Made by a program: the position numbers and the translations under genes. Shown piece after piece: positions 24,208 to 35,336 of a stretch of 64,000 nt of DNA. The notes below the pieces were generated by a model. That model was not told the origin of the DNA and did not search any database. It saw nothing but the letters and a program-made list of their open reading frames with translations. How positions within the stretch are numbered: the first letter of the stretch is position 1; every line of letters begins with the position of its first letter. Source of the stretch: Agapanthus africanus (taxonomy: Eukaryota; Streptophyta; Magnoliopsida; Asparagales; Amaryllidaceae); assembly GCA_030015575.1 (NCBI GenBank), contig JASDDO010000016.1:108519241-108583240 (forward strand), read 5' to 3'.

Positions 24208-25010
24208 TGTCACGACCCGAAAGTACGGAACATGACCGACACTTAGGCTACGAACGTCTCAAATAAAATAATAACTTCAGCTAAACAACTAAAACTTGGC
24301 AAGAAAAGAGTTTGGTTTGCGAGATTATACCTCAAGGGGGTCCTAGGAGGAAGGAGAAGGGAAGGAGAATGAGGTGAAGTGGGTTGGTGCTGCTGAAGTT
24401 CCTGCTTGTGGGAGTTTTCTCATTGCCGATGTTGTTTCAGCAGTTGCTGCTGCTTGTAACTCTCTCTCTCTCTCTTTCTCTTTTGCTTTTCTTTCTTTCT
24501 TTATTTTTCCTAAGTGTTGCAGGAGCAGCTGCAACACTTGAAGAATGTGGGGTATATACATGGTGCATGTGAGGTGGTGTGATGATGATATGCTGTGGTT
24601 AAAGGCTGATGCTGCTGTTGTTTTGCTAAAACCATGGGCTGAAATGCAGCAGTAGGTGTAGGGGAGGGGCTGATTGGTGGCTGAAGTCAGCCATTGGGGC
24701 TGATAAGTCATGATGGGGGGTGTTGGTAGCTATGGAGGCTGAAGAATCATGATGAGGGTGTGTAGGTCAGTTAGGGTCAGCTATGGGGGCTGAAAAGTCT
24801 GATTTGGGAGTGTGCAGGTCAGCCATTCTGGCTGAATATGCTGAATTGGTGCATGGTTTCAGCTTCTAGTGAGCTGTAGGTATAGGGAGGGGCTGAAGAG
24901 TCATGATGGGGGAGTGTAGATCAGCTATGGAGCTGAAGTGTCAAGATGGGTAGGCTGATGTCTACATCAGCTCCTGAATTTGCGCTGATGTATTTTTTTG
25001 GAATGTTACA
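24208..25010 (-). repeat. Minus-oriented 803-bp LTR (left part of chimera)
   Basis: On the minus strand it starts TGTAACATTCC at 25010 after a polypurine tract and ends CGTGACA at 24208. Only the last 55 bp match the LARD-like U5 end on the right; the rest is unrelated to the LARD-1 LTR. It holds a TC-rich run near 24459-24485 and a GGCTGA-type tandem array. The frame 24343-24711 lies inside these repeats and is not a credible gene. Confidence 0.75.
24636..24990 (+). repeat. Degenerate GGCTGA tandem array
   Basis: About nine units of 20-60 bp start with GGCTGA or GCTGA, several continuing as AGTCATGATGGGGG and AGGTCAGCTATGG. The array fills much of the 803-bp LTR. Confidence 0.6.
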
Positions 25011-25330
25011 GTCTTCCCCCTTAAAGAAATTCGGTCCCCGAATTTAAATTTAAACCTCCCAATTCTAAAACATTTCAAATAAATGTCCAAGTCAACGGGG
25101 CTCCGAAATCATCGATACATAAAAGGCATCATAGCGCAATACATGCGCATAAGTAACGAGCAGAGAACTAGAAGTCAAAACTCCGTCAAGCATCTCGCAA
25201 TCATCGGAGTCAAGATGAAAACACGAATGCCAAATCCAAAGCAAAACCGATATGCTATAAATTGGAACTATACATTTGAATATCAAATCTATACATGTAA
25301 ATATCTGAAGGAAATGCATGCCAAATTTCT
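25011..25330 (-). other. Polypurine tract and internal 3' end (minus)
   Basis: On the minus strand the tract CTTTAAGGGGGAAGAC (25011-25026) precedes the LTR. Upstream, ATTCGGGGACCGAATTT and the CTCCGATGATTGCG block match the internal 3' end of LARD-1 (18300-18469). This proves the minus orientation of the left part. Confidence 0.75.
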
Positions 25331-26954
25331 TTAAAGTCGATGTACAATGCATACCAATATTACCCCAGATTCCTGGTATTTACCAGAGTTATTTGACTTG
25401 GCGCATTTTAGCGTTTTTGTCGATTTTGAGACCTTTCTGAGATCTGCTTTCACCCGGGGCCTCCTAGGGAAAAATTGACTTGGCAGTGAGCTGTGCAGGC
25501 ACCCTGGAACCCCTACCCAAAGCCCTAGCCACCCTCTCAAAGTCCCGGCCGCAAATTTAATCCCCCTGGCCGTAATTTGCGGCCAGAGCAGTGTAAAACT
25601 GCCTCGTTTTGCGTGCACAGCCCCTTTTCATGTAAAATTGACCCCCGGTATGTCCAGTTTTGACTGTTTCCTGTCAGGGTAAAATCTGGGTTCATTTTCA
25701 TGAGTTGGTGTATGATTTACGACACGTTTTCGTATGGATTTTGATATTTGGTGATTCGTTTCTGTCGGGTGGCGTTTGGACGTCAACGACAGCGGATATC
25801 GGCTGTGTTTGCACACAAGGTCACAGGTTTTTACCTATGGGCATAGTGTGCACCATTTTGGTTTCATATGTGATTTTCATATATTTTAGCATGTGATATT
25901 CTTGTAGGTACTCACGTGACGTCGAGGCGTTGGAGATGCAAACGGCGACATCGGCACCGGCACACATATCTAGGTGAGTAGATTTATATCTACGGGGAGA
26001 AGTCGGGTGGATGGCGTATAGCACCCCCGCAGTCCGTGGTGATGTATACGGATGCGTATACACACCAACAATTCATTATATGTTGTTGGGATTATTTATT
26101 GTTGTTTAAATGGATATTGGTAGACTTGGATGATTTTGGTTACGAAACCCTAGGGTAGTGGGTGCACTACACATACATACTCACACATACATACTTGCAT
26201 ACGTCCTCACTTCATGTGCATAGATGGGATTCTACATAGATATGTGTTCACATGGGTTTGGGATTTTGTGTTCACATACGGATTTGAGGATGACACATGG
26301 GATTGATATGAGTCGATGTGTTTGATCTGGGATTCTGATATCGGTGATATGATAAAATTCATGATTGAGATACGTCTTGATGCCTTAGAGGATTTTGGGA
26401 ATAATGACGCCATAGGAATGGTGATATAATATATAATGATCGACATGTGATTATGATACACGATAGGATATGATATGACATGATATGACAGGATACTTGT
26501 GATAGGCCGCCTTGGGCGATGTATACTCTTGTGGTGTTATATGATGATAATCTCGATTTATACTAGATTGTCGATCAGTAGTCAGATCTTGATTTTAGTG
26601 ATGATGTTAGCATTGTACTAGATGTATGTCAGTATCCCAGATGATGATCTTGATAAAGAGAATACTTGATGAATGATATGGTAAAGGTGATATTGACCCG
26701 TACCCAGATTTGGGGATGTCGTATGACGGATTTACGTACGAGCTGTAATTTGAGGTTTGATCCGCACTCTGGACTTGGGAATAACTGATTATAGAGGTAT
26801 GGTATCGGATGTGATATATTCGAGGCGGGATCACCGACTATATATGTATATATATATATGTATTGACTCAGAGGTTAGGCGGTTTCTCTTACCTACTGTT
26901 AGCTTTAGCTCAGCCTTGTAGTGGTGTAGCTATATGACTCTTTGGCATTAGATG
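25331..26954 (+). repeat. LARD-like LTR, left piece
   Basis: From about 25650 this follows the LARD-1 LTR in plus orientation: exon-like segment 25908-25973 with GTGAGT donor, the TATATCTACGGGG and GGGTGGATGGCGT blocks, and GATCCGCACTCT near 26760. The first 320 bp have no clear match; they include an 11-bp inverted repeat GGCCGCAAATT/AATTTGCGGCC near 25548-25585. AGATG at 26950-26954 is the Copia-B TSD. Confidence 0.65.
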
Positions 26955-29176
26955 TGTAGGGTTCCTAGGCACGCTAATGAGGTCTCACAAGGCATCAACC
27001 ATGCCAATTTTAAATTTTACGATTGCCGAGAAACCCTAATACGGATCGTTGACTAGAAGTTTAGGCGAAAAACGAAACTAGTTAACATCTTAACTAAAGG
27101 AGAGAGGCTACAACCTTTGTAGATTCGGTTCTCCACTTCCTTAGCTCCACGTAGGCGTCCTCTCTCTGTCCATCTCGAATGCCGAACTCAATCGTCGGCT
27201 TCATCGGAGAAATGGGCGGACTAGGTCGTCGGCTTCGTGCCGAAGATGATCTACGTCGAGGCATCACAAGTTCAAGCTCCAACTTCACCAAGTTGTGAAA
27301 TTTGTGAAGAAAACACCCTATACTACTAGGCAAGAGGTAGAGGGTGAATAAATAGGAGGTGGGTTCACTTTAGAATTGGATTTCTCTCACTTTTGCTCAA
27401 GTTGCCATTGATGGACTTAAGCTTTTCTTGAAGAAGAAGATGATGAAGAAGAAGAAAGAATATGATGAGTCTTCTAAAATGAAAAAGAAAATGAAAACTT
27501 ATCATAATCTTAACCATAGTTAAGTGTAGAGAATGAACTAGGGTTAGTTCAAATGGTTAGGGTTAAGCATGAGACAAGAATGGTGACTAAGTCAAAGCTT
27601 CATGAAGCTTCAATAAGAAACAAAGAAAGCTACCATTCTCATCTTTATCTTTTCCAAATAAATAAATAAACAAATAAATAAAAAAATGAAAAAGCAAAAC
27701 CCTAAATATCAACTTAACCATGGTTTAATTCTATACACTTAACCAAATGAGCAAGCATCATCAAACATGATACAAACATGTGCACAAAAGTATATCACAT
27801 ATACAACTTGCACATCAAGTGAGAAAATCCATTTAAAGTGAACTAATACTAGCTAATGCAAAGTAATATATCAAATATATAATTATACATTAAATCATTA
27901 AATCAACATTTGATTTAACGATCTGGTCATATCGCATATAACCGACTAGTATCCTATGTATCGGCTTATCGAATCAACTCTTGATTCGATATCTAGGTTA
28001 TATCGAATATAAACAATCGATACATCCATCGCGAGAATGAAATACGGTATCACATACACGCATTATTCTCGGTCCTGCACATATCTCATATGCGCTCCTA
28101 TTTCGTTTCGCTTGAGCCAGGAAACCTCTGTGTAGGACTCTAAAGACTCGTCAATACGCCGGCAGCAGATGATGATCATATCAATCACCCACAAGCCGCA
28201 AGCGGTCTGCTAAACGTAACGGCCATCCGGGTATTGAACGATCAGAAGATCGACGAGCTAGCCCGCTCACACTCCTGTGAATCCAACCAGTAACACTTAC
28301 CGTACAATCCGATCTGTTCGTCTGATATGTCGCATATCAAGTCTAGGGGTGGTAAACGTCAGACCCCAATAACCGATAAGTCGTGCCGATGTGAGGCTCA
28401 TAACGGGTTGAGAAACTACTGGTAACACTTACCAGCAAATCTCTGATCAGCCCTGGCCAGGGACTTCCCTGTTACGGCTAATCGAGCACAGCGCAACATC
28501 AACCCCCAATACCGGGAGAGACGAAACCCCTCCTATCGCTCATTGCCTCCATGTGACTCGGGACTGTGCCCAAAGACCACCGTTTTGCACGCCCTCATGG
28601 ACGTGGTAAGGTGGATATCAAAGCACAGTGGGAATCACACAAGACTCTATGACGATCTCGGGTCTACAGACTAACCTGCACAAGTGTCACCTGAGAACTG
28701 CCATCTGACGTGAGGTATAATACCATCTGGGAGTTCTCGGCGAGTCCGTCCAGTGTACCCAGTCTCCACTGAGCACCCGTATACCATCTTTGATTTCAAA
28801 TACCAATGGATATGGGATCATCCATCGCCCATCTCATAGGTCGAGAAGCGTATACGCTAGTCTACTCTGGTATATCGATGCCCCGTCTCGATGCACACAC
28901 GACTAGGGACCTTGAAGGATGTACTTATGGACTACCATGTCCCCACTAGTATGATCTGCATCATAGTCCAGGTAGTCAAGTACACATCCTAAGGGCTTTA
29001 CCAACATGTAACCATAAGACAGTTTAAAGAGACTAGTATACATGTTAAGATAAAGAGTAACCAGATAGCATACTATCATATCGAGCAAGAAAGTCATCTC
29101 TATATATGTCCAAGCATCCAATATAATATACATCATCTGTACAATACTGGCCTCTAGGGCATACATATAACTAACA
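26955..29176 (-). repeat. Copia-B 3' LTR
   Basis: This 2222-bp LTR reads on the plus strand from TGTAGGG to ACTAACA. It is nearly identical to 35337-37557. Small frames inside, such as 27094-27333 and 28903-29166, recur or decay in the partner LTR and are not genes. Confidence 0.93.
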
Positions 29177-29191
29177 ATCTCCCACTTGCAC
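29177..29191 (-). other. Copia-B polypurine tract
   Basis: GTGCAAGTGGGAGAT on the minus strand lies next to the LTR start TGTTAG and is identical to the tract of Copia-A. Confidence 0.85.
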
Positions 29192-29440
29192 TAGGGCCAG
29201 CTGCTGTAGTATCGCATACCGAGCATCCCGAAGAGTCTCTCAAACTGTATCTGGGGAATGGCCTTCGTGAGTGGATCTGCCGTGTTGTTCTTCGTGTCAA
29301 CCCTCCTGACCTCGATCTCCCGGCGATCAACTATCTCCCGGATCAGGTGATACCGCCTCAGAATATGCCTGGATCGCTGATGGGACCTGGGTTCCTTGGC
29401 CAAAGCCACCGCTCCATTGTTATCACAAATACAAAGGTAT
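29191..29440 (-). pseudogene. Copia-B RNase H, C-terminal end
   Basis: After a one-base insertion near 29428 the RNase H continues in another frame: CDNNGAVALAKEPRSHQRSRHILRR, then the AIPQIQFERLFGMLGMRY tail ending at a stop beside the polypurine tract. Unlike Copia-A, the C-terminal tail is intact. The frame can be read open from 29697, but upstream of 29440 it is a shadow of the main frame. Confidence 0.8.
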
Positions 29441-30286
29441 TGGATGCTCAATGGATGGAACCACTCCAAGTTCAGTAATGAACTTCTTGATCCAGACAGC
29501 CTCTTTGGCAGCATCGTTGGCAGCGATGTATTCATCGTCCATCGTCGAGTCTGCCATGGTTTCCTGCTTGGAACTCTTCCAGCTAACCGCCCCTCCGTAA
29601 AGGGTAAAGACAAAGCCCGACTGCGACTTAGAGTCGTCCTTATCACTCTGGAAGCTCGAATCGGTAAAGGACTCCACTTGGAGTGCTCTGTTACCATACA
29701 CCAAGAGCATCTCTTTAGTCCTTCGCAAGTACTTGAGAATGCTCTTCACAGCTGTCCAGTGATTCTCTCCAGGATCAGCTTGATACCTGCTCACTACACT
29801 TAGGGAGTATGCTACATCGGGTCTGGTACATAGCATCGCATACATGATAGAGCCTACAGCCGAAGCATAGGGTATCCCTTGCATGCGAGCTCTCTCCAAA
29901 TCAGTCTTGGGAGACATCTCTTTGGAAAGAGTGACTCCAGAGATCGTAGGCAAGTTCCCACGCTTGGATTCTTCCATACTAAACCTCTTTAGTATGGTGT
30001 CAATGTACCTGGATTGGGACAATCCCAATATCCGTTTGGATCTATCTCTATAGATCCTAATTCCCAATATGCAGGAGGCATCACTAAGATCTTTCATTGA
30101 GAATCTTTGTGATAAGAAGAGCTTGACCGATTGCAGCATAGGAATATCATTTCCTATCAAGAGTTTGTCGTCCACGTACAATACGAGGAAGACAACCTTA
30201 CTCTCTGCCACTTTCTTGTAAATACAAGGTTCATCTGGGTTTTTGACGAAATCAAACTCTTTGATAACGACGTCAAAGCAGATGTT
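29423..30286 (-). pseudogene. Copia-B reverse transcriptase second half and RNase H
   Basis: This frame follows a TAG stop (at a Trp position in Copia-A) near 30286. The open part starting at Met 30211 holds YVDD intact at residues 12-15, RFSMKDL, the RDRSKRILGLSQSRYIDTILKRFSM block, YASAVGSIMYAMLCTRPD and RNase H with QSDKDDSKSQSGF and ADSTMDDEYIAA. The RNase H motif reads MDDEYIAA where Copia-A has MEAEYIAA. It ends at a frameshift near 29428. The polymerase site looks functional; the chain is broken. Confidence 0.88.
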
Positions 30287-31515
30287 CTAACTCCACGATG
30301 CTTGCTTTAAACCATAAATGGATTTAAGCAGCTTGCACACCTTCCCGCTGCTCCCACTGTCTACGAAGCCCTCTGGCTGAGTCATGTATACGCACTCTTC
30401 TAAATCACCATTTAGAAAGGCGGTCTTAACATCCATTTGCCAGATTTCGTAGTCATGATATGCAGCGATGGCAAGCAAGATTCGGATGGATTTAAGCATA
30501 GCCACTGGAGAAAAGGTTTCGTCATAGTCCACACCTGTTCTTTGACGAAAACCTTTTGCAACAAGTCTTGCTTTGAAAGTCTCCACTTTCCCATCTACAC
30601 CAAGTTTTTTCTTGAAGATCCACTTGCTCCCAATGGGTTTTACCCCTTCAGGAGCAACTTCCAAAGTCCATACTTTGTTGGTGTACATGGATTCCATCTC
30701 GGACCGCATAGCATCCAGCCATTTCACTGAGTCCCCACTCGTGATGGCCTGCTCGAAGCTAGTTGGGTCATCATCTTCCATGATGCAATCCTCACTGCCA
30801 CCATCAATGAGAAAACCATAGCATCTCTCAGGTTGGCGAGGAACCCTACTAGATCGGCGGAGAGGCTGAGGTTCATTGGGAGCTACTGAATCTTCTGGTT
30901 CCACTAAATCTTCAGTTTGAGTTTGTGTATCCGGAATTTCTTCCAGTTCTACCTTATCCCCACTAATTTCTTTTGCAAGAAATTCCTTTTCCAAAAAGGT
31001 GGCATGTCGAGAAACAAACACTTTTTGTTCCTCTGCATTGTAGAAAAGATATCCATGTGAATGTTTGGGATATCCCACAAACTTGCATAGAACTGACCGT
31101 GTCTCGAGTTTGTCCGGATTTTGCCTTTTGACATAGGCCGGGCAACCCCATATCTTAACTCGTTTAAGACATGGTCTCTTCCCACTCCATATCTCATATG
31201 GTGTGGTAGGTACAGATTTAGTTGGAACTTGATTCAATAAGTATGCTGCTGTTTCCAGCGCATATCCCCAGAAGGAAATAGGTAACTCAGCTGTGCTCAT
31301 CATAGAGCGCACCATATCTAATAGGGTGCGGTTCCTCCATTCTGATACACCGTTGTGCTGTGGTGTATATGGAGGAGTCAGCTGAGAGAGAATCCCATTC
31401 TCTTTTAGGAAGTCCAGGAATTCATTGCTTAAGTATTCACCTCCTCGATCAGATCGAAGGATTTTAATACTTTTTCCGGTTTGGTTCTCGACTTCTTGTT
31501 TATATTCTCTAATTT
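30287..31515 (-). pseudogene. Copia-B integrase and reverse transcriptase first half
   Basis: From about 31515 this frame reads the integrase core (SDRGGEY, then [18 protein letters not shown], keeping the catalytic Glu but with Trp for the usual Arg), then [28 protein letters not shown] (Met 31315), the [15 protein letters not shown] core, an acidic linker, and reverse transcriptase to [27 protein letters not shown] is present. The frame is in register with 29423-30286, separated only by one TAG. Upstream it is shifted relative to the protease frame. Confidence 0.88.
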
Positions 31516-32496
31516 CTCAAAAGCTTCTGATTTGTGTTTCATCAGGAACACATATCCGAATCTAGAGAGATCGTCAGTGAATGTAATGAAGTAGGAAGAA
31601 CCGTTCCTGGCATGCGTAGACATGGGACCGCATACATCACTATGTATCAGTCCTAAGAGTTCATTAACTCTTTCTCCGTGTCCCGTAAACGGAGTTTTGG
31701 TCATCTTGCCTTTGAGACATGACTGGCAAGTGTCATAAGATGAAAATTCAAACGGATTTAAATATCCATCCTTATGCAACTTAGCTAGTCGTGTCGCATT
31801 GATGTGACCCAGTCTACAATGCCACAAGAAGGATTCATTCAGTTCAGAACTCTTCCTCTTGTGTGTGTTTGTTATGCTCAGAACTGTTGATTGATTTAGA
31901 ACATAAATGCCATTGCACAACGTGCCTGATCCAACCAACTTTTGGTTACGGAAAATATTCATAACATTGTCCTGTAATACAAAATTATATCCCTCTTTAC
32001 TTAACAAAGAAACCGATATAATGTTGCATATCAGGTTCGGCATGTAATAGCATTCGTTCAGAACCAATGTATTACCAGTTGGTAATACAAGGTGATATTC
32101 CCCGACAGTCATAGCTGCAACAATTGCACCATTTCCAACTTTAATGTCTTTATCACCTTCTCCAAGTTCTCTACCTTTCCTGAGCCCATGTAACTGATTA
32201 CATATATGGGATCCTGACCCGGTATCTAATACCCAGGACATAGGGCAAATGGAGAAACAGTTCTCTGTAACGAACACACCCGAAGAAAATGCATCAACAT
32301 GTACTTTCTTCAATCGGGTGGCATGGGAATCCTGGTATTCTCCTATGTCCTGTTCATTCCTATAACTCTTATAAGAAAGAACGGAACCAACGTTCCCCAG
32401 CACAGTATAACATGCGGGTTCGGTCAATACATCCATATTATTATCTTTATTAGGGCATGACATGGTCACTATCTGGAGAGAGAGAGAAGAAAACAC
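31429..32496 (-). pseudogene. Copia-B protease, GAG-pre-integrase and integrase start
   Basis: The 355-codon frame begins in leader-like sequence (MFSSLSLQIV) and passes straight into VLDTGSGSHICN, the protease active site, near residue 90. GAG-pre-integrase follows with FLWHCRLGHINATRLAKLH and CQSCLKG, then the integrase start with HSDVCGPMSTH. A one-base loss near 31518 shifts the frame after SEAFEKL. No capsid or zinc-knuckle sequence lies between leader and protease, whereas Copia-A has about 800 bp of gag here, so gag was deleted. Confidence 0.88.
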
Positions 32497-32909
32497 TTTA
32501 GCGTATGCTCGTGCAAGATCAGATTGGTTATTATCTTATCTAATCAGGATGGCTCCCACTGGTTTTTATCAAATCTTCCTTCAAACCCTAAAAGAAAAGA
32601 CTAGCCGGGATTAATTACACCCTACAACTTCGTCGATCTTTCAGTCAGGCCAGTGTCGGTACTTTGAGGGAGGTCCCCCGTGCTTTCGCATGAACCTAAT
32701 TAATGTAAAACCTCGTTTTCCCAGAGGCGTAACCCCGTTGACACCTTTCTAGACACCTACTTGATCGGCTAATTGTAATGTGTAAAACTCTCCCAGGAGT
32801 AACTCTTACTCGCAGTGGGTATCGGGATCCAGCTATCTCATAGAAGGTATGCAATCTCATTGCAAATTTCAACACTTGAAATTCCCGATAATATTTTGCC
32901 CCTAGCGTT

Positions 32910-33115
32910 CTATGGCCTTGACAAAGGCCAACAAATCATAGCATGCTAGTCAAGTTCAACCCGTCATTTCTTGATTGAATCAAACCCACCTGCACGACCC
33001 TTGACAAAGGCCAACAAGGTCGTACGACTACCCTGAAACAATCTGCATCACATGCACAGCAGATAATCACTATTCAGCTACCGCACACTACGCCTTGACA
33101 AAGGCCAACAAACGC
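32910..33115 (-). other. Copia-B three-hairpin leader array
   Basis: Three units share the core CCTTTGTCAAGG (CCTT/AAGG stem, four-base loop). Outer stems: unit at 32910-32941 CTATG/CATAG; unit at 32994-33023 ACGACC/GGTCGT; unit at 33088-33115 has no good outer stem. On the transcript each outer 3' arm directly follows the inner stem and a 7-9 nt bulge lies on the 5' side. Confidence 0.7.
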
Positions 33116-33257
33116 ACCACGAATACTAAACAGTTCTTATCTGAATGAGGGAGGGCTACGACAGGTTTTTCTGAAAACCTATTGCGTAATGAACTTGATA
33201 TCGTTGTAGAATCAAATGAAGTTTTGAAATGGAGTGATTTTGAGGCTTTTCTAGTTT

Positions 33258-33490
33258 TGCTAAAGGGGTCACTCCCGGTGAAGGGATCGTCGGCCCTTTC
33301 CTCGTCGAATGAGGTGCTGGATATATCATATATATCGCTGTGCAAAGCAAAAACCCAAAAGCAATCAAAAGCAAACCGAGTATGTAGCATCTGCCAGTTA
33401 TTGCTAAAGGAGTCACTCCCGGTGAAGGGATCTCAGTCCTTTCCTCATCGAATAAGGTGCAGGATATATCACGTATACCGCTGTGCAAAG
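33258..33490 (-). repeat. Duplicated 90-bp leader block
   Basis: Two copies about 142 bp apart contain TCACTCCCGGTGAAGGGAT and the ATAAGGTGCAGGATAT or ATGAGGTGCTGGATAT block, each ending at GCTGTGCAAAG. The same pair exists in Copia-D (54859-54945 and 54997-55085) in its own orientation, and one copy remains in element F near 6370-6412. Confidence 0.7.
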
Positions 33491-35090
33491 AAAGAACTGT
33501 AGCTACCTGTTTTATTTTTGAAATTCGATTCTATAACATCTTAGGTTTCTTTTCTTTCATTAATCACATTAATGAAGTCCCATCATTTAAGTACTTAAAC
33601 ATCACAGATAAATACGACGTACACTTATGCCATCCGCATTCGCCTCGATGTCCCCTCGTGCACCGTTAGGTTAGGTAACTAACGACAGAGCAGGGCAGGG
33701 CTAGTGCGGGTGCAAAACATAAGTAACGTCTATATAATATATCATATATACTATATACTGTATCTATCACAGAACATCACATGATCACATCACAGATATC
33801 GCAGCAGAATTAACATATGAAACATTGGATATACTAGGATGTCCGTGTTTTCAATACGAGCCAGCATAAAACACGGATTCCACGGTCGTGATGAATAGCC
33901 AATCCCACACCCATAGACCCCTACGAGAGCGGCAAGCAACCCTGCCAATTCTAGGGTTAGGAGACCCGGACTCGACTCCTCGAGTTGGTCTCCCACTGGA
34001 CTCTAGAACCCGGTTACTTGTGCTCCCCTCCTTGGGTCTATCCTAATGCGGAAAAGAAAATAATATACAAAAGGTGACATCTTCCGCAACCTGGAAGTGC
34101 CCCAAATAAAAGAATATTACATACAAGTTTTTACATGAATGAAAATGAAAAACACTCATCTCACAAAAAAAAACCCGTCTATTCAAACACGACGATCCAA
34201 TATAACATATCCAGCAACACATAACATCACATGTCATCAACGTAAGTAAATATGCGCATCCCAATTGTCGTTGACATATAGCAACGAAACCGGCGATATC
34301 ACATATTACACTTACGGTCACAGAAAAAAAAGTGTAAAATAACAACAGTTGGAATCCGCACCCTCTTTAGACATCGCATGCCTAATGAAATGAAATACTT
34401 AGACATCACATGCTTAACAGTTATAAACCCCGCATTTTAGTCTCATTATCGAAAACTCTTTTCAATATCAAGTGAAACTAAACAGCTAGATTTATAACAT
34501 TCATTCAGTTATCTCATAACTGTTTGTGAATTCCAATTATTGTATCCCATTCCGGATAAATAGAAAATATTAAACTTTCCGATCGAACATTCAAACACCC
34601 AAGTTTTCCCGAAACCGATCAACACATGAAATAAGTTCAAAGACATTCACTTCATGCCTCAGTACCAACGGTCCAGCCGTAGAAGGGTCAAGCCAACGCC
34701 TCACATGTGGCACGCCGTACTGCCCCAAACCCGAAGGTTCAAAGGGAAGTTCAAGACGGTCACATAATCGAGTTAAGGTTTGTTGTCTTCTAGAGGGACC
34801 ATCGCGTTACTTGCACTACTTAGAACGTCATTAAACTACGGAAAAGTCCAACAATTGGAAATTTCCCGGCAAGGGAAAGATTGGGTATTTACATCCGGTC
34901 GAAACTTTTAACATATTCTAAATATCCGGAAAACCACATCGACAAAATCTGATAATCCGATCGAATCATCGAATCCCCAAAACAACACCAGAAAATTCAA
35001 CTCTTGAATAAACAGTAAAACATCCCAGAAAATAAAGCACTAAATTATAGGAATTACTGTGCAAAAATTATGACAAGATGCCCCTTTATA

Positions 35091-35138
35091 GCCGCGGAAA
35101 CGCCGCACATGGCATGCATTTGCCGCGGTTCCGCGGCC
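35091..35138 (-). other. GC-rich inverted repeat in Copia-B leader
   Basis: GCCGCGGAAACGCCGC and GCCGCGGTTCCGCGGC pair at 14 of 16 positions. It lies 186-233 nt downstream of the primer-binding site, in an AT-rich leader. Confidence 0.7.
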
Positions 35139-35323
35139 AATTGGTCGATTCATGCTCACGTGCTTCACAGTAATTCTTACAATTCCCTGCTTGTTTTTCT
35201 GCATATTTTTAATTTGGAAAAATCCCCGATTTTAGAAAATGTACAGAGAGCAATTTGGTTTTTAGGGTTTCGGTTCGATCGGGTTTCAAACGTCGTCTAG
35301 ACTTCGCCTAAGGCTCTAGCTAG

Positions 35324-35335
35324 GCTCTGATACCA
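35324..35335 (-). other. Copia-B primer-binding site
   Basis: TGGTATCAGAGC on the minus strand, one base from the 5' LTR end (CCTACA), matches the initiator Met-tRNA type site. Confidence 0.88.
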
Positions 35336-35336
35336 C

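Larger units (their letters stand above)
32497..35323 (-). other. Copia-B untranslated leader
   Basis: This 2.8-kb leader runs from the primer-binding site to the coding part. In transcript order it holds a GC-rich inverted repeat (35091-35138), a block shared with LARD-1 (about 34560-34870), a block shared with element F (33840-34370), two copies of an about 90-bp repeat (33400-33490 and 33258-33347), three CCTTTGTCAAGG hairpin units (33115-32910) and a GA-rich stretch before the coding frame. No open frame in it has a recognisable domain. Confidence 0.75.

Noticed and set aside
24343-24711. 122-codon frame on the minus strand
   Set aside because: Translates the repeat array and TC run; no domain.
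32910-33115. CRISPR-like spaced repeats in Copia-B leader
   Set aside because: Repeat core is 12-17 nt, only three copies, no cas genes, plant retroelement context; explained as leader hairpins.
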